Part shown: one piece after another, positions 43,708-52,508 of the stretch
How the letters are laid out: each line of letters opens with the position of its first letter
Position numbering within the stretch: the first letter of the stretch is position 1
Source: Chryseobacterium sp. JV274
Lineage (GTDB): Bacteria > Bacteroidota > Bacteroidia > Flavobacteriales > Weeksellaceae
Direction of reading: 5' to 3'
Assembly (NCBI RefSeq): GCF_903969135.1
Contig: NZ_LR824569.1
Coordinates: forward strand, 3,927,001 to 3,991,000
Length of the DNA stretch: 64,000 bases
Made by a program: the position numbers and the translations under genes
The notes under the pieces: model-generated
What the model was told of the DNA's origin: nothing
Databases searched by the model: none
Seen by the model: the letters and a program-made list of their open reading frames with translations, nothing else

Positions 43708-44646
43708 ATGAAAAAATATATTAGCACCCTTTTAGTTTTAGTTTCGGGATTTGCATTTTCCCAGACTATTCTGAATGCTGCTTCTCCCGAAGAATTTAGA
43801 CAAATGAGATCTGAATCTATGAGAAAAGCAGGGGATACTGTTATCAGCAATAAAGTAAAGCCTCTTGAATATGGTTTCGTTGATGACAAAGATATTTACA
43901 AGAGTATGTTTGTTTGGGAAATCATTGATATGAATGATAAGATCAACCAGCCATTCTATTATGACAATCCGGATGGTCTTCTTTCTAGCTCTACAAGATC
44001 TTTATATCAATTATTACTTGATGGAGCTCTTAAAGGTGACATTAAGGAAGTGTATGATGACGAAAACTTTGTGACTAGACTTACACCTGAAGCCATTCAG
44101 AAAAGACTGGAAAGTATAAGACTTGACGAAGAAGCGATCGATATTCTTAACTCTGGAAGAACACTTACAGAAGACGAGAAAAAAAGATTAACAGATATCA
44201 TCAGAACTACAACTGATAAAGTAAAAGTTCTTAAAGTGATGGGTATGTGGTTTATCGATAAGAGAGACGGTCAAATGAAATACAGACCTCTAGGTATCGC
44301 AGCTATGGGGCCAGATCCTACATCTGTTGGAAGAATTGGTCCTGACGGTCAGCCTTTAGCTGGTGCCGATGAATTGATCGACTTATTCTGGATCTATTAT
44401 CCAAGCGCTCGTGATATTTTAGCAAACAATTATGTTTTCAATAGAAAAAATTCTTCTGCCGATCTATCTTTTGATGATATCATCAATGCAAGAAGATTCT
44501 CTTCTATTATCTATAAGTCTTCAAGCGGCTTAGGAGATGGTACTATCAAAGACTATATTCCTAAAAATGCTGATGAACAGCTGGAAGAAAGCGATAGAAT
44601 CAAATCGCAGATTCTTGACATGGAAAATGATATGTGGAATTACTAG
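43708..44646 (+). CDS. gldN: T9SS protein GldN
   Basis: The 312-aa protein has a signal peptide (KKYISTLLVLVSGFAFSQ). Family features include RPLGIAAMGPD and LFWIYYPSARDILANNYVFN, and the C-terminal helical part ends EESDRIKSQILDMENDMWNY. GldN forms the periplasmic ring with GldK below the outer membrane. It is the last gene of the gldKLMN operon, followed by a strong terminator. GldN is needed for T9SS secretion in flavobacteria. Confidence 0.95.
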   Translation: MKKYISTLLVLVSGFAFSQTILNAASPEEFRQMRSESMRKAGDTVISNKVKPLEYGFVDDKDIYKSMFVWEIIDMNDKINQPFYYDNPDGLLSSSTRSLYQLLLDGALKGDIKEVYDDENFVTRLTPEAIQKRLESIRLDEEAIDILNSGRTLTEDEKKRLTDIIRTTTDKVKVLKVMGMWFIDKRDGQMKYRPLGIAAMGPDPTSVGRIGPDGQPLAGADELIDLFWIYYPSARDILANNYVFNRKNSSADLSFDDIINARRFSSIIYKSSSGLGDGTIKDYIPKNADEQLEESDRIKSQILDMENDMWNY

Positions 44647-44666
44647 ATTTCACTTGATATTTATAG

Positions 44667-44698
44667 AAAACCTGAGTATTTTTACTCAGGTTTTTTTT
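44667..44698 (+). terminator. Terminator of gldKLMN
   Basis: CCTGAGTA (44671-44678) and TACTCAGG (44683-44690) with loop TTTT, preceded by A-run and followed by eight T residues, 20 bases after the gldN stop. Confidence 0.9.
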
Positions 44699-44786
44699 AT
44701 TATGAAATCGCCCTTTGCTTATTGCTAATCAATAATCAATGATATAGGCGGTTATATATGACCTTTAAATAAATGAAATTTCTCAT

Positions 44787-45821
44787 ATGAAAAATGTAGA
44801 TTATATTATTGTAGGAGACGGATATGCAGGACTTTTTCTGGCTCATCAGCTAATTAAGAACAATAAGTCCTTTGTGATCTTTTCTGAAGGAAGAAAAAGT
44901 GCTTCACAGGTTTCAGCCGGAATTATCAATCCTGTTGTTCTTAAAAAATTTACCACATTCTGGAAAGCACAGGAGCAAATAGACTTTCTTAAAGGCAGTC
45001 TTAAAGAAATAGAATCTTATACCGGAGAAAACTACCTGATCAATGCTCCCATACATAGAATTTTTCATGATGAGAATGAACAGAATCTTTGGTTAAAGAA
45101 ATCAGGAAATGAAGAATTATCAGCTTTTCTTGATAGAAATTTTGATCGCTTAAATGGGGTAAAAAACGATTTTCAGACGGGAAAGGTGAATCAGTCTGCC
45201 AGGCTTAATGTTAATGGTTTTTTTAGTGGTCTATTCAGTTATTTGGAAAAAAATGATCATTTAGTAAAAGAAAGATTCGATTATACTCAATTGAACCCTT
45301 CTGAATCGGTTTATAAAGATTTTTCTTTCAAAAATATCATTTTCTGTGAAGGAATGGGAGTGAAAGATAATCCATACTTTTCTGAAATAGCAGTGATTCC
45401 CAACAAAGGACATCATATAAAAGTAAAACTTTCCCAACCGATTCAGGAAAATGTCACCATTAAAAAGAAACATTTCTTATTTCCAACCGGAAACGGGCTG
45501 TATTTTTATGGTGGAACCTACGACAGAGATCAGCTTCATCACCATATCGATGACTCAGCGGTCACTCAATTAGTCAATGGGCTTTCTGAATTTTATCCCT
45601 ATGATTTTGAAGTGGAAGAAGTACATTTTGGCTTCCGTCCTACTGTAAAAGACAGAAGGCCAATCATTGGAAGACATGAAACATTGCATAACTTGTATGT
45701 TTTTAATGGAATGGGTGCACGTGGTATTCTGAATGGATGCTATTTTTCACGGGATCTGTTCCATTTTATTGAACAGGGTACCCCATTGCACGAAGAAGTT
45801 TCTTCAAAGAGGTTTCAATAG
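44787..45821 (+). CDS. FAD-dependent oxidoreductase (DAO/MnmC-C-like)
   Basis: The 344-aa protein starts with a dinucleotide-binding motif (YIIVGDGYAGLFLAHQLI, residues 5-22; G-x-G-x-x-G pattern). It ends with FNGMGARGILNGCYFSRDL, the flavin-binding C-terminal motif of D-amino-acid oxidase-like proteins. HFGFRPTVKDRRPIIG, near residue 285, is shared with the C-terminal oxidase half of MnmC. Its substrate cannot be read from sequence. It is a single-gene unit upstream of the SemiSWEET gene, 36 bases apart. Confidence 0.85.
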   Translation: MKNVDYIIVGDGYAGLFLAHQLIKNNKSFVIFSEGRKSASQVSAGIINPVVLKKFTTFWKAQEQIDFLKGSLKEIESYTGENYLINAPIHRIFHDENEQNLWLKKSGNEELSAFLDRNFDRLNGVKNDFQTGKVNQSARLNVNGFFSGLFSYLEKNDHLVKERFDYTQLNPSESVYKDFSFKNIIFCEGMGVKDNPYFSEIAVIPNKGHHIKVKLSQPIQENVTIKKKHFLFPTGNGLYFYGGTYDRDQLHHHIDDSAVTQLVNGLSEFYPYDFEVEEVHFGFRPTVKDRRPIIGRHETLHNLYVFNGMGARGILNGCYFSRDLFHFIEQGTPLHEEVSSKRFQ

Positions 45822-45857
45822 CATATCTTAGTGTAAAGATTCAAAACTATAAAATAT

Positions 45858-46118
45858 ATGGACGAAAATATATTAGGTATCATTGCCGGTTTTCTTACTT
45901 CTGTTTCAATGATTCCGCAGCTTGTAAAGGTGATCAGAGAAAAGAATGTAGAAGATATTTCTCTGGTCATGCTTCTTGTTCTTATTTCAGGACTTTCGCT
46001 GTGGGTCTGGTATGGGATAAAAAAAGATGAAATGCCTATTATTTTATCCAATGGATTTGCTGTTCTGGTCAATATCAGCCTTCTGATCTGCTATTTTATT
46101 TACAACAAAAAGAAATAG
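45858..46118 (+). CDS. SemiSWEET family sugar transporter
   Basis: The 86-aa protein has three membrane helices of a PQ-loop triple-helix unit: ILGIIAGFLTSVSMIPQLVK (with the MIPQ motif), ISLVMLLVLISGLSLWVWYG, and ILSNGFAVLVNISLLICYFI. Such half-transporters dimerise to move sugars. The basic tail is KKK. It is cotranscribed with, or 36 bases after, the FAD enzyme, and ends at a terminator shared with the META gene. Confidence 0.92.
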   Translation: MDENILGIIAGFLTSVSMIPQLVKVIREKNVEDISLVMLLVLISGLSLWVWYGIKKDEMPIILSNGFAVLVNISLLICYFIYNKKK

Positions 46119-46130
46119 AGTCTAATACAT

Positions 46131-46168
46131 AAAAAAGACGCCTCAGAAATGAAGCGTCTTTATTTTTT
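46131..46168. terminator. Bidirectional terminator between SemiSWEET and META genes
   Basis: AAAGACGC (46134-46141) and GCGTCTTT (46154-46161) with a 12-base loop, flanked by A-run and T-run. Confidence 0.85.
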
Positions 46169-46187
46169 TTATTTAAGTGAAATACGA

Positions 46188-46622
46188 TTATTGAAGAACA
46201 AATTTAGCTAAAGGAGCCATTCTTGCCTTGTTTAAAGTAAGCGTATTTCCATTTACAGAGTAATTATCCGCAGCAAGGATAGCTTTTGTAAACTGGTTTT
46301 CAATATCCAGATCTTCACAAGCCATCATAGTAGACATTCCCTGATTGAATTTTATTCTCATGATTTCAGGTTTGATCTCGAAAGTTCCTCCTAATCCGTT
46401 ACATCCGGCGTGGCCTTCATATCTCATTCCATTCATATCAAGTTTGAAATAAGGATTGTTTTTAGGATTTTTAAGATCAATCGGTTTCCCGTTAAGCTCT
46501 GTCAGTTTCCATGTTTTTCCAGTAATATCAGGAGTCGTTTTTTGTGCGTTTTGTGTTTTACATGAAACAACAAGAAATGTTGCAATAACAAGTGCCGATA
46601 AATAGTAATATAAACTTTTCAT
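46188..46622 (-). CDS. META-domain (HslJ-like) lipoprotein
   Basis: The 144-aa protein has a lipoprotein signal (LVIATFLVVSCKTQN). A META domain follows: GKTWKLTELNGKPID, GHAGCNGLGGTFEI, and MSTMMACEDLDIENQF. This family, which includes HslJ, is associated with envelope stress, but its biochemical role is not established. It is the downstream gene of a pair with the lipoprotein at 46660 (37-base gap). Confidence 0.9.
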   Translation of the reverse strand: MKSLYYYLSALVIATFLVVSCKTQNAQKTTPDITGKTWKLTELNGKPIDLKNPKNNPYFKLDMNGMRYEGHAGCNGLGGTFEIKPEIMRIKFNQGMSTMMACEDLDIENQFTKAILAADNYSVNGNTLTLNKARMAPLAKFVLQ

Positions 46623-46659
46623 AATGCTTATTTTTTTAAGATGAATGCTATTCCTTATG

Positions 46660-47052
46660 CTAATACGATGCCATTTTTGCGGGGCCAGACTCTTTTTTTG
46701 CCTGTTTAAGATGGAACAGAACCATGTCTACATTCTTTTTAAGAAAAGTTATATTTCCCTTAATATCAGAATATTGATACTCTTCATTGGAGGCTGTATA
46801 CTCAGGTAAAGCATCACTTTTTTTAAGGTCAAAAGTTTTACCGTTTAAATGTATAGTTGCGGTATTTTTAGTGTTGTTGATCGTTACTTCTATCTTTTCT
46901 CCATAGCTGTCAACATACACATCTTTGAAAATTTCGTCTGTGTTTTCGGGTGCAGCAGCGGTAATGGTTTCAGCTTCTTTTCCGGGATGTTTACACGCTG
47001 TTAGGGAAAGAATGGTCAATCCCAGAAGGATTGGTGGTAATAATTTTTTCAT
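46660..47052 (-). CDS. Small lipoprotein, possibly MliC-like
   Basis: The 130-aa protein has a lipoprotein signal (LLGLTILSLTACKHPG). The rest is a short beta-rich domain with VTINNTKNTATIHLNGKTFD and ITFLKKNVDMVLFH. This resembles the strand pattern of MliC/PliC lysozyme inhibitors, but the conserved catalytic-site-blocking residues could not be confirmed. It lies 37 bases upstream of the META lipoprotein and the two probably form an operon. If MliC-like, it would protect periplasmic peptidoglycan from lysozyme. Confidence in that role is low. Confidence 0.55.
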   Translation of the reverse strand: MKKLLPPILLGLTILSLTACKHPGKEAETITAAAPENTDEIFKDVYVDSYGEKIEVTINNTKNTATIHLNGKTFDLKKSDALPEYTASNEEYQYSDIKGNITFLKKNVDMVLFHLKQAKKESGPAKMASY

Positions 47053-47679
47053 AGTGATAAGTGATTTTAAAGTGTTTCATGAATTATGATGTTAATGCCT
47101 TATAAATTTACAAATATTTTTAATAAATATGTGTTAAATTTTCATAAACTAACAGAGAGTTAAGATTTTTTCTAATTTAACTCACTGTTTTTTGAAACAT
47201 TATTCACGAAACAGAAAGTAATAGTTATTGTAGGAAATTGAGGATCATCGTTGTTAATTCGGGAATTTTAAAGGACTTATTTTCAATAGTATAATGTATT
47301 TTTTTTCATTTGTTGTGTAAATTTTCGGCAAAAATAATTCAAAAAGAAGAGAGTAACAATAAGTAAATGTTAATAATTAGTAATCATGATAAAGTTTAGG
47401 TTTGATTATGGAAATTTTTAAAATAGAGTTCCAGGCCATTAAAATGTTCAAAAAAGTAACAACTTAAAAATTAAAATTTCCTTAATTCAAAAAAAATGGC
47501 TTGATTTTTGAAAATTGAAACTTGCACAGATGAGATGTCAGAATTGCTCGAATTACCCTTGAATAAAGAAATGTTTAATGTTTATTATATTTTTAGATTC
47601 AGGTAATTTAAAGGATAGTTAAATTTTGTTAATCCATGATGATAATATCATAATCTGGGTGTACATTTGCCACTTCAAA
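47053..47679. other. 627-base gene-free region with one long hairpin
   Basis: The region is AT-rich. One structure stands out: AACAGAGAGTTAA (47151-47163) and TTAACTCACTGTT (47177-47189) pair with one mismatch, followed by a T-run on the plus strand. A -7-like TACATTTG at 47662 lies only 11 bases before the next ATG. I see no coding sequence in the rest. Confidence 0.5.
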
Positions 47680-48066
47680 ATGAGAAACTTTATAGTATAC
47701 TTTTTAACTGGTCTTTTTCTGCTCTTTGTAGTAGAAAGTAGGCTCGACGTTAAAACGCTTCGAAATGACTATTCCGGTCATGTTTCTCATCATATACCGA
47801 AAAGAGCCAACCGTCTTAACCAGACTTTTGAAAAACTCTCTGTTCAGCAGATGGCTGATACTGTAGACAACTCCACATTAGAACTTGCTGAAAATGATTT
47901 CCAGTTATCTGACGTATGGCAGGCTATTGTTGTTTTTGCAGGAGTTTTCAGCCTGGTTTATATTTTTGGATTAAAAAGCGATAAACGGTTTAGACCGGAT
48001 ATTCATGGCTTTGTCTTCGGTCTTACAGCCAAAAGATTCATTCTGATCCGTTCTATTAGAATTTAA
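47680..48066 (+). CDS. Small membrane protein, unknown function
   Basis: I chose the ATG at 47680 (MRNFIVYFLTGLFLLFVVES), giving 128 aa; a TTG further upstream would add 18 residues but is unlikely. The protein has a hydrophobic N-terminus that could be a signal or membrane anchor, a polar middle (PKRANRLNQTFEKLSVQQMA), and a second membrane segment (VWQAIVVFAGVFSLVYIFGL). I do not recognise a family. It lies upstream of the RND efflux operon, separated by 143 bases. Confidence 0.55.
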   Translation: MRNFIVYFLTGLFLLFVVESRLDVKTLRNDYSGHVSHHIPKRANRLNQTFEKLSVQQMADTVDNSTLELAENDFQLSDVWQAIVVFAGVFSLVYIFGLKSDKRFRPDIHGFVFGLTAKRFILIRSIRI

Positions 48067-48209
48067 AATTTTCTCAATCTATTCTTTTTCTGCCTGATTT
48101 CAGGTAGAAATACTTTGCGTTGTGTATGCTGGTAATCATCACATCGTACCTCTTTTATTACCGTTTTATTTCTATCAAAACATTAACGATTTATATAAAC
48201 TCTAGAATT

Positions 48210-49295
48210 ATGATAAAGAGAGTTGCTTCGGGAATTGCGCTGAGTGTCCTTCTGTTGGCGGTTGGCTGCAATAAGAAAAAAGAAGAAAAAGAAGAAGTTA
48301 CCGTATTTCCGGTGACGTCCCCTGTAGTAATGGATACTGTAATCAACAAAGAATATGTTGCTCAGATTCAATCCGTAAAAAACATTGAAGTAAGAGCTCA
48401 GGAAAAAGGTTTCCTGGAAAAAATCTTTGTAGATGAAGGACAATACGTGCAGGCGGGACAGACATTATTCCGAATCATGCCTAAACTGTATCAGGCAGAA
48501 TTATTAAAAGCAAAAGCAGAGGTAGAACAAGCTTCTATCGAACTGAAAAATGCAAGTACATTAGCAGGAAACAATATTGTTTCTAAAAATGAAAAAGCAA
48601 TGGCAAAAGCCAAGCTGGATGCTGCCAATGCAGAAATGAAACTGGCTCAGATCCATCTTTCATTTACTGATATCAAAGCGCCGTTCTCTGGTGTTATCAA
48701 CAGAATTCCTTTGAAACTGGGAAGCCTGGTAGATGAAGGTGATTTGTTGACTTCATTGTCAGATAACACAAGTATCTATACTTATTTTAACGTTTCTGAG
48801 CCGGAATATTTAAGCTATCAGACTCACGCTGCAGACAGAGGAAGCAATCAGGTATCCCTGATCACAGCGAACGGAGAAACCTATTCGCAGAAAGGAGAGA
48901 TCCAGACTATTGAAGGAGAATTTGATAATGAAACAGGTAATATTGCTTTCCGAGCCAAGTTCCCCAATCCTGATAAGCTTTTGAGAAATGGAGAAACAGG
49001 AAAGATCCGGATGACAATGCCTGTTCACAATGCATTAATTATTCCACAGAAAGCTACTTATGAGATTCAGGATCAGAAATACGTATTTGTTATTGATAAA
49101 AACGGAGTCGCTAAATCCCGAAATATCAAAATTGCTTATGAACTTCCGGATCTTTATGTAGTAGGTTCAGGAATATCAAAAGGAGATCAGATCCTTTTGG
49201 AAGGAGTTCAGAAAGTGAAGGATGATCAAAAGGTGAAAACAAAATTCCAGGATCCTAAGAAAGTTCTTCAATCATTGAAATTAAAAGCAGAGTAG
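48210..49295 (+). CDS. RND efflux periplasmic adaptor (membrane fusion) lipoprotein
   Basis: I chose the ATG at 48210 (MIKRVASGIALSVLLLAVGC), which gives a lipoprotein signal and 361 aa; the frame opens earlier at a TTG. The protein has the HlyD/AcrA layout: a lipoyl domain (VRAQEKGFLEKIFVDEGQYV), a helical hairpin (KAKAEVEQASIELKNAS), a second lipoyl half (FTDIKAPFSGVINRI), and a beta-barrel. It bridges the inner-membrane pump and the outer-membrane channel. It starts an RND operon: adaptor, pump (21 bases later), and outer-membrane factor (overlapping the pump). Confidence 0.92.
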   Translation: MIKRVASGIALSVLLLAVGCNKKKEEKEEVTVFPVTSPVVMDTVINKEYVAQIQSVKNIEVRAQEKGFLEKIFVDEGQYVQAGQTLFRIMPKLYQAELLKAKAEVEQASIELKNASTLAGNNIVSKNEKAMAKAKLDAANAEMKLAQIHLSFTDIKAPFSGVINRIPLKLGSLVDEGDLLTSLSDNTSIYTYFNVSEPEYLSYQTHAADRGSNQVSLITANGETYSQKGEIQTIEGEFDNETGNIAFRAKFPNPDKLLRNGETGKIRMTMPVHNALIIPQKATYEIQDQKYVFVIDKNGVAKSRNIKIAYELPDLYVVGSGISKGDQILLEGVQKVKDDQKVKTKFQDPKKVLQSLKLKAE

Positions 49296-49316
49296 TGGTC
49301 TCTAAAATGAAGTAGT

Positions 49317-52300
49317 ATGTTTAAGAAATTCATTCGCAGACCAGTTCTGTCTATAGTAATCTCATTGATTATTGTATTTATGGGGATATTGTCATTGGTA
49401 AAACTTCCTGTGACGCAGTTCCCATCCATTTCTCCGCCTAAAGTAAATATTACCGCAGAATATCCCGGAGCTAACAACGAATTGTTGATTAAATCCGTAG
49501 TTATCCCTTTAGAAAGAGGGTTAAACGGAGTTCCAGGTATGAAATATATGACCTCGGATGCCGGAAATGACGGGGAAGCTTCCATTCAGCTTGTATTTGA
49601 TCTGGGGACAGATCCCAACGTAGCTGCGGTAAATGTTCAGAACCGTGTATCTTCAGTAGTGAACAAACTGCCGCCTCTCGTAGTACGTGAAGGGGTAAAG
49701 ATCACTCGTGAGGAACCTAACATGTTGATGTATATTAACCTGTACAGTGATGATCCTAAAGCTGACCAGAAATTCCTTTTCAACTATGCAGATATCAATG
49801 TAATGTCTGAATTGAGAAGGGTAAGCGGTGTTGGTTTTGCCGATATCCTGGGAACCCGTGAATATGCAATGCGTATCTGGCTTAAACCTGATCGATTAAC
49901 GGCTTATAATATTTCAGCTGATGAAGTAATGGAATCTCTGAATGAGCAGAGTTTGGAAGCTTCTCCGGGTAAAACGGGAGAAAGTTCCGGAAAACGCTCT
50001 CAGTCATTCGAATATATATTAAAATATTCGGGTCGTTTCAACAACGAAAAAGATTATGGAAACATTATTCTAAAAGCAAAGCCGGACGGTGAGTCTGTAA
50101 GACTGAAAGATGTTGCAGATATAGAATTCGGAAGTTCCATGTATGATATTTATTCCACATTGAACGGAAAACCATCTGCGGCAATTACAGTAAAACAATC
50201 CTACGGATCTAATGCAAGCGACGTTATCAAAAACGTAAAAGCATTGATGAAGGATCTTGAAAAAAATAATTTCCCTAAAGGCATGCATTATGACATCAGT
50301 TATGATGTTTCCAGATTCCTGGATGCCTCTATGGAAAAAGTAATTCATACTTTGTTTGAAGCCTTTATTTTGGTTGCTATTGTGGTATTCCTATTCCTTG
50401 GAGACTGGCGTTCAACTTTGATTCCGGCACTGGCTGTTCCTGTTTCATTGGTAGGAACATTTGCGGTGATGTCCGCTTTTGGAATTACCCTGAATATGAT
50501 TTCGCTCTTTGCCCTGGTAATGGCGATCGGGGTTGTAGTAGATGATGCGATTGTGGTAATTGAAGCCGTTCACGCCAAGATGGAAGAAAAACATCTTTCT
50601 CCATTGAAGGCAACAGAAGAAGCAATGCACGAGATCAGTGGAGCAATTATCGCAATTACGTTGGTAATGGCATCTGTATTTATTCCGATTGCATTTATGT
50701 CAGGACCGGTTGGAGTATTCTACCGTCAGTTCTCTATTACAATGGCCTCATCCATTATTTTATCAGGAGTTGTAGCACTTACTTTAACACCGGCTTTGTG
50801 TGCGTTGATCTTAAGAAATAACCACGGAAAACCTAAAAAGAAAACTCCGGTTACCATATTCCTTGATAAATTCAATAATGTATTTACAAAAGGAGCTGGA
50901 AGATATGAGAAGATGCTGAATAAAACAGTGACAAAGAAAACAATTACATTACCGTTACTGTTAGCATTTTGTGCCTGTACATATTTCCTCAGCAACTCTT
51001 TGCCATCTGGATTTATTCCGGCTGAAGACCAGGGAATGATCTATGCAATTATTCAGACTCCACCGGGATCTACGTTGGAAAGAACCAATCAGATTGCCAA
51101 AGAACTTCTTAGAGAATCTGAAGATATTGACGGTGTACAGTCTGTTTCTTCTCTTGCAGGATATGAAATTTTGACCGAAGGTACCGGATCCAACTCCGGA
51201 ACCTGTCTGATCAACCTTAAAAGCTGGGAGGACCGTAAAGAATCTGCTGCAGAAATCATTGAAAAGCTGGAAGAAAAAGCCAAGAATATTCCGGGAGCCA
51301 ATATTGAATTCTTCCAACCGCCTTCCGTTCCGGGATATGGAGCTGCCGGAGGGTTTGAACTTCGTTTACTCGATAAAGCAGGAAGCGGAGACTATCATAA
51401 AATGGAACAGGTGAGTAATGACTTTGTGAAAGAACTGAAGAAACGTCCGGAACTTGGATCGGCATTTACATTCTATTCCGCGAGTTTTCCACAATATATG
51501 CTTAAGATTGATAATGATCTTGCAGAACAAAAAGGAGTAACCATTGAAAAAGCGATGGATAACCTATCTACATTGATTGGGTCCAACTATGAGACGAGTT
51601 TCATCCGTTTCGACAGACCTTATAAGGTAATTGTTCAGGCAGGACCTCAATACCGTGCTTTACCAACGGATCTGTTGAAACTGTATGTTAAAAATGATAA
51701 AGATCAGATGGTTCCCTACTCAGACTTCATGAGATTGGAAAAAGTATACGGACTGTCTGAGATCACAAGACATAATATGTATAACTCTGCAGAGGTGAGT
51801 GGAACTCCGGCACCTGGATACAGTAGCGGACAGGCGATTAAGGCTATTCAGGAAGTGGCAGATAAAACACTTCCAAGAGGTTTCGGTATCGACTGGGCGG
51901 GTATTTCCAAAGATGAAGTAAGCCGTGGAAATGAAGCGGTATTTATCTTCCTTGTGTGTTTAGGATTTGTTTATCTTATCCTTGCTGCTCAGTATGAAAG
52001 CTTTATTCTTCCGTTACCGGTGATCTTATCACTTCCTACAGGTATTTTCGGAGCATTTTTATGTTTAAAACTTTTAGGGCTGGAAAACAATATTTACGCA
52101 CAGGTAGCAATGGTTATGCTTATCGGACTCTTAGGGAAAAATGCAGTGTTGATTGTAGAATTTGCTGTACAGAAAAAAGCAGAAGAAGGAATTTCTGTGG
52201 CAAAGGCAGCTATTGAAGGAGCCGCAATTCGTTTCCGTCCGATTCTGATGACATCATTTGCATTCGTTGCCGGATTGATTCCATTGGTTATTGCAACAGG

Positions 52301-52508
52301 TCCGGGAGCAATCGGTAACAGGACAATTGGTACTGCAGCGGCAGGAGGAATGTTGATCGGAACTATTTTCGGATTGATGATTATCCCAGGATTATATTAC
52401 ATCTTCGGAACTATTGCAGATAAGTCCAGATTGGCAAAATATGAAGAAGAAAATCCTTTAACAGAACAAACCGAACCTTATGAACATGATGGAAAATTTG
52501 AAGACTAA
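49317..52508 (+). CDS. RND multidrug efflux permease (HAE1 type)
   Basis: The 1063-aa length and sequence match AcrB/MexB-type pumps. Features are the first TM (RPVLSIVISLIIVFMGILSL), the pore-domain start LPVTQFPSISPPKVNITAEY, the TM4 relay acid pair in GVVVDDAIVVIEAVH, the second-half motif PAEDQGMIYAIIQTPPGSTL, and GLLGKNAVLIVEFA. The pump uses the proton gradient to export drugs, dyes or detergents. Substrates cannot be read. Its stop lies 26 bases into the outer-membrane factor gene. Confidence 0.97.
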   Translation: MFKKFIRRPVLSIVISLIIVFMGILSLVKLPVTQFPSISPPKVNITAEYPGANNELLIKSVVIPLERGLNGVPGMKYMTSDAGNDGEASIQLVFDLGTDPNVAAVNVQNRVSSVVNKLPPLVVREGVKITREEPNMLMYINLYSDDPKADQKFLFNYADINVMSELRRVSGVGFADILGTREYAMRIWLKPDRLTAYNISADEVMESLNEQSLEASPGKTGESSGKRSQSFEYILKYSGRFNNEKDYGNIILKAKPDGESVRLKDVADIEFGSSMYDIYSTLNGKPSAAITVKQSYGSNASDVIKNVKALMKDLEKNNFPKGMHYDISYDVSRFLDASMEKVIHTLFEAFILVAIVVFLFLGDWRSTLIPALAVPVSLVGTFAVMSAFGITLNMISLFALVMAIGVVVDDAIVVIEAVHAKMEEKHLSPLKATEEAMHEISGAIIAITLVMASVFIPIAFMSGPVGVFYRQFSITMASSIILSGVVALTLTPALCALILRNNHGKPKKKTPVTIFLDKFNNVFTKGAGRYEKMLNKTVTKKTITLPLLLAFCACTYFLSNSLPSGFIPAEDQGMIYAIIQTPPGSTLERTNQIAKELLRESEDIDGVQSVSSLAGYEILTEGTGSNSGTCLINLKSWEDRKESAAEIIEKLEEKAKNIPGANIEFFQPPSVPGYGAAGGFELRLLDKAGSGDYHKMEQVSNDFVKELKKRPELGSAFTFYSASFPQYMLKIDNDLAEQKGVTIEKAMDNLSTLIGSNYETSFIRFDRPYKVIVQAGPQYRALPTDLLKLYVKNDKDQMVPYSDFMRLEKVYGLSEITRHNMYNSAEVSGTPAPGYSSGQAIKAIQEVADKTLPRGFGIDWAGISKDEVSRGNEAVFIFLVCLGFVYLILAAQYESFILPLPVILSLPTGIFGAFLCLKLLGLENNIYAQVAMVMLIGLLGKNAVLIVEFAVQKKAEEGISVAKAAIEGAAIRFRPILMTSFAFVAGLIPLVIATGPGAIGNRTIGTAAAGGMLIGTIFGLMIIPGLYYIFGTIADKSRLAKYEEENPLTEQTEPYEHDGKFED

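Noticed and set aside
48120..48209. N-terminal extension of the RND adaptor starting at a TTG
   Set aside because: The lipoprotein signal begins at the ATG at 48210; the extension has no function.
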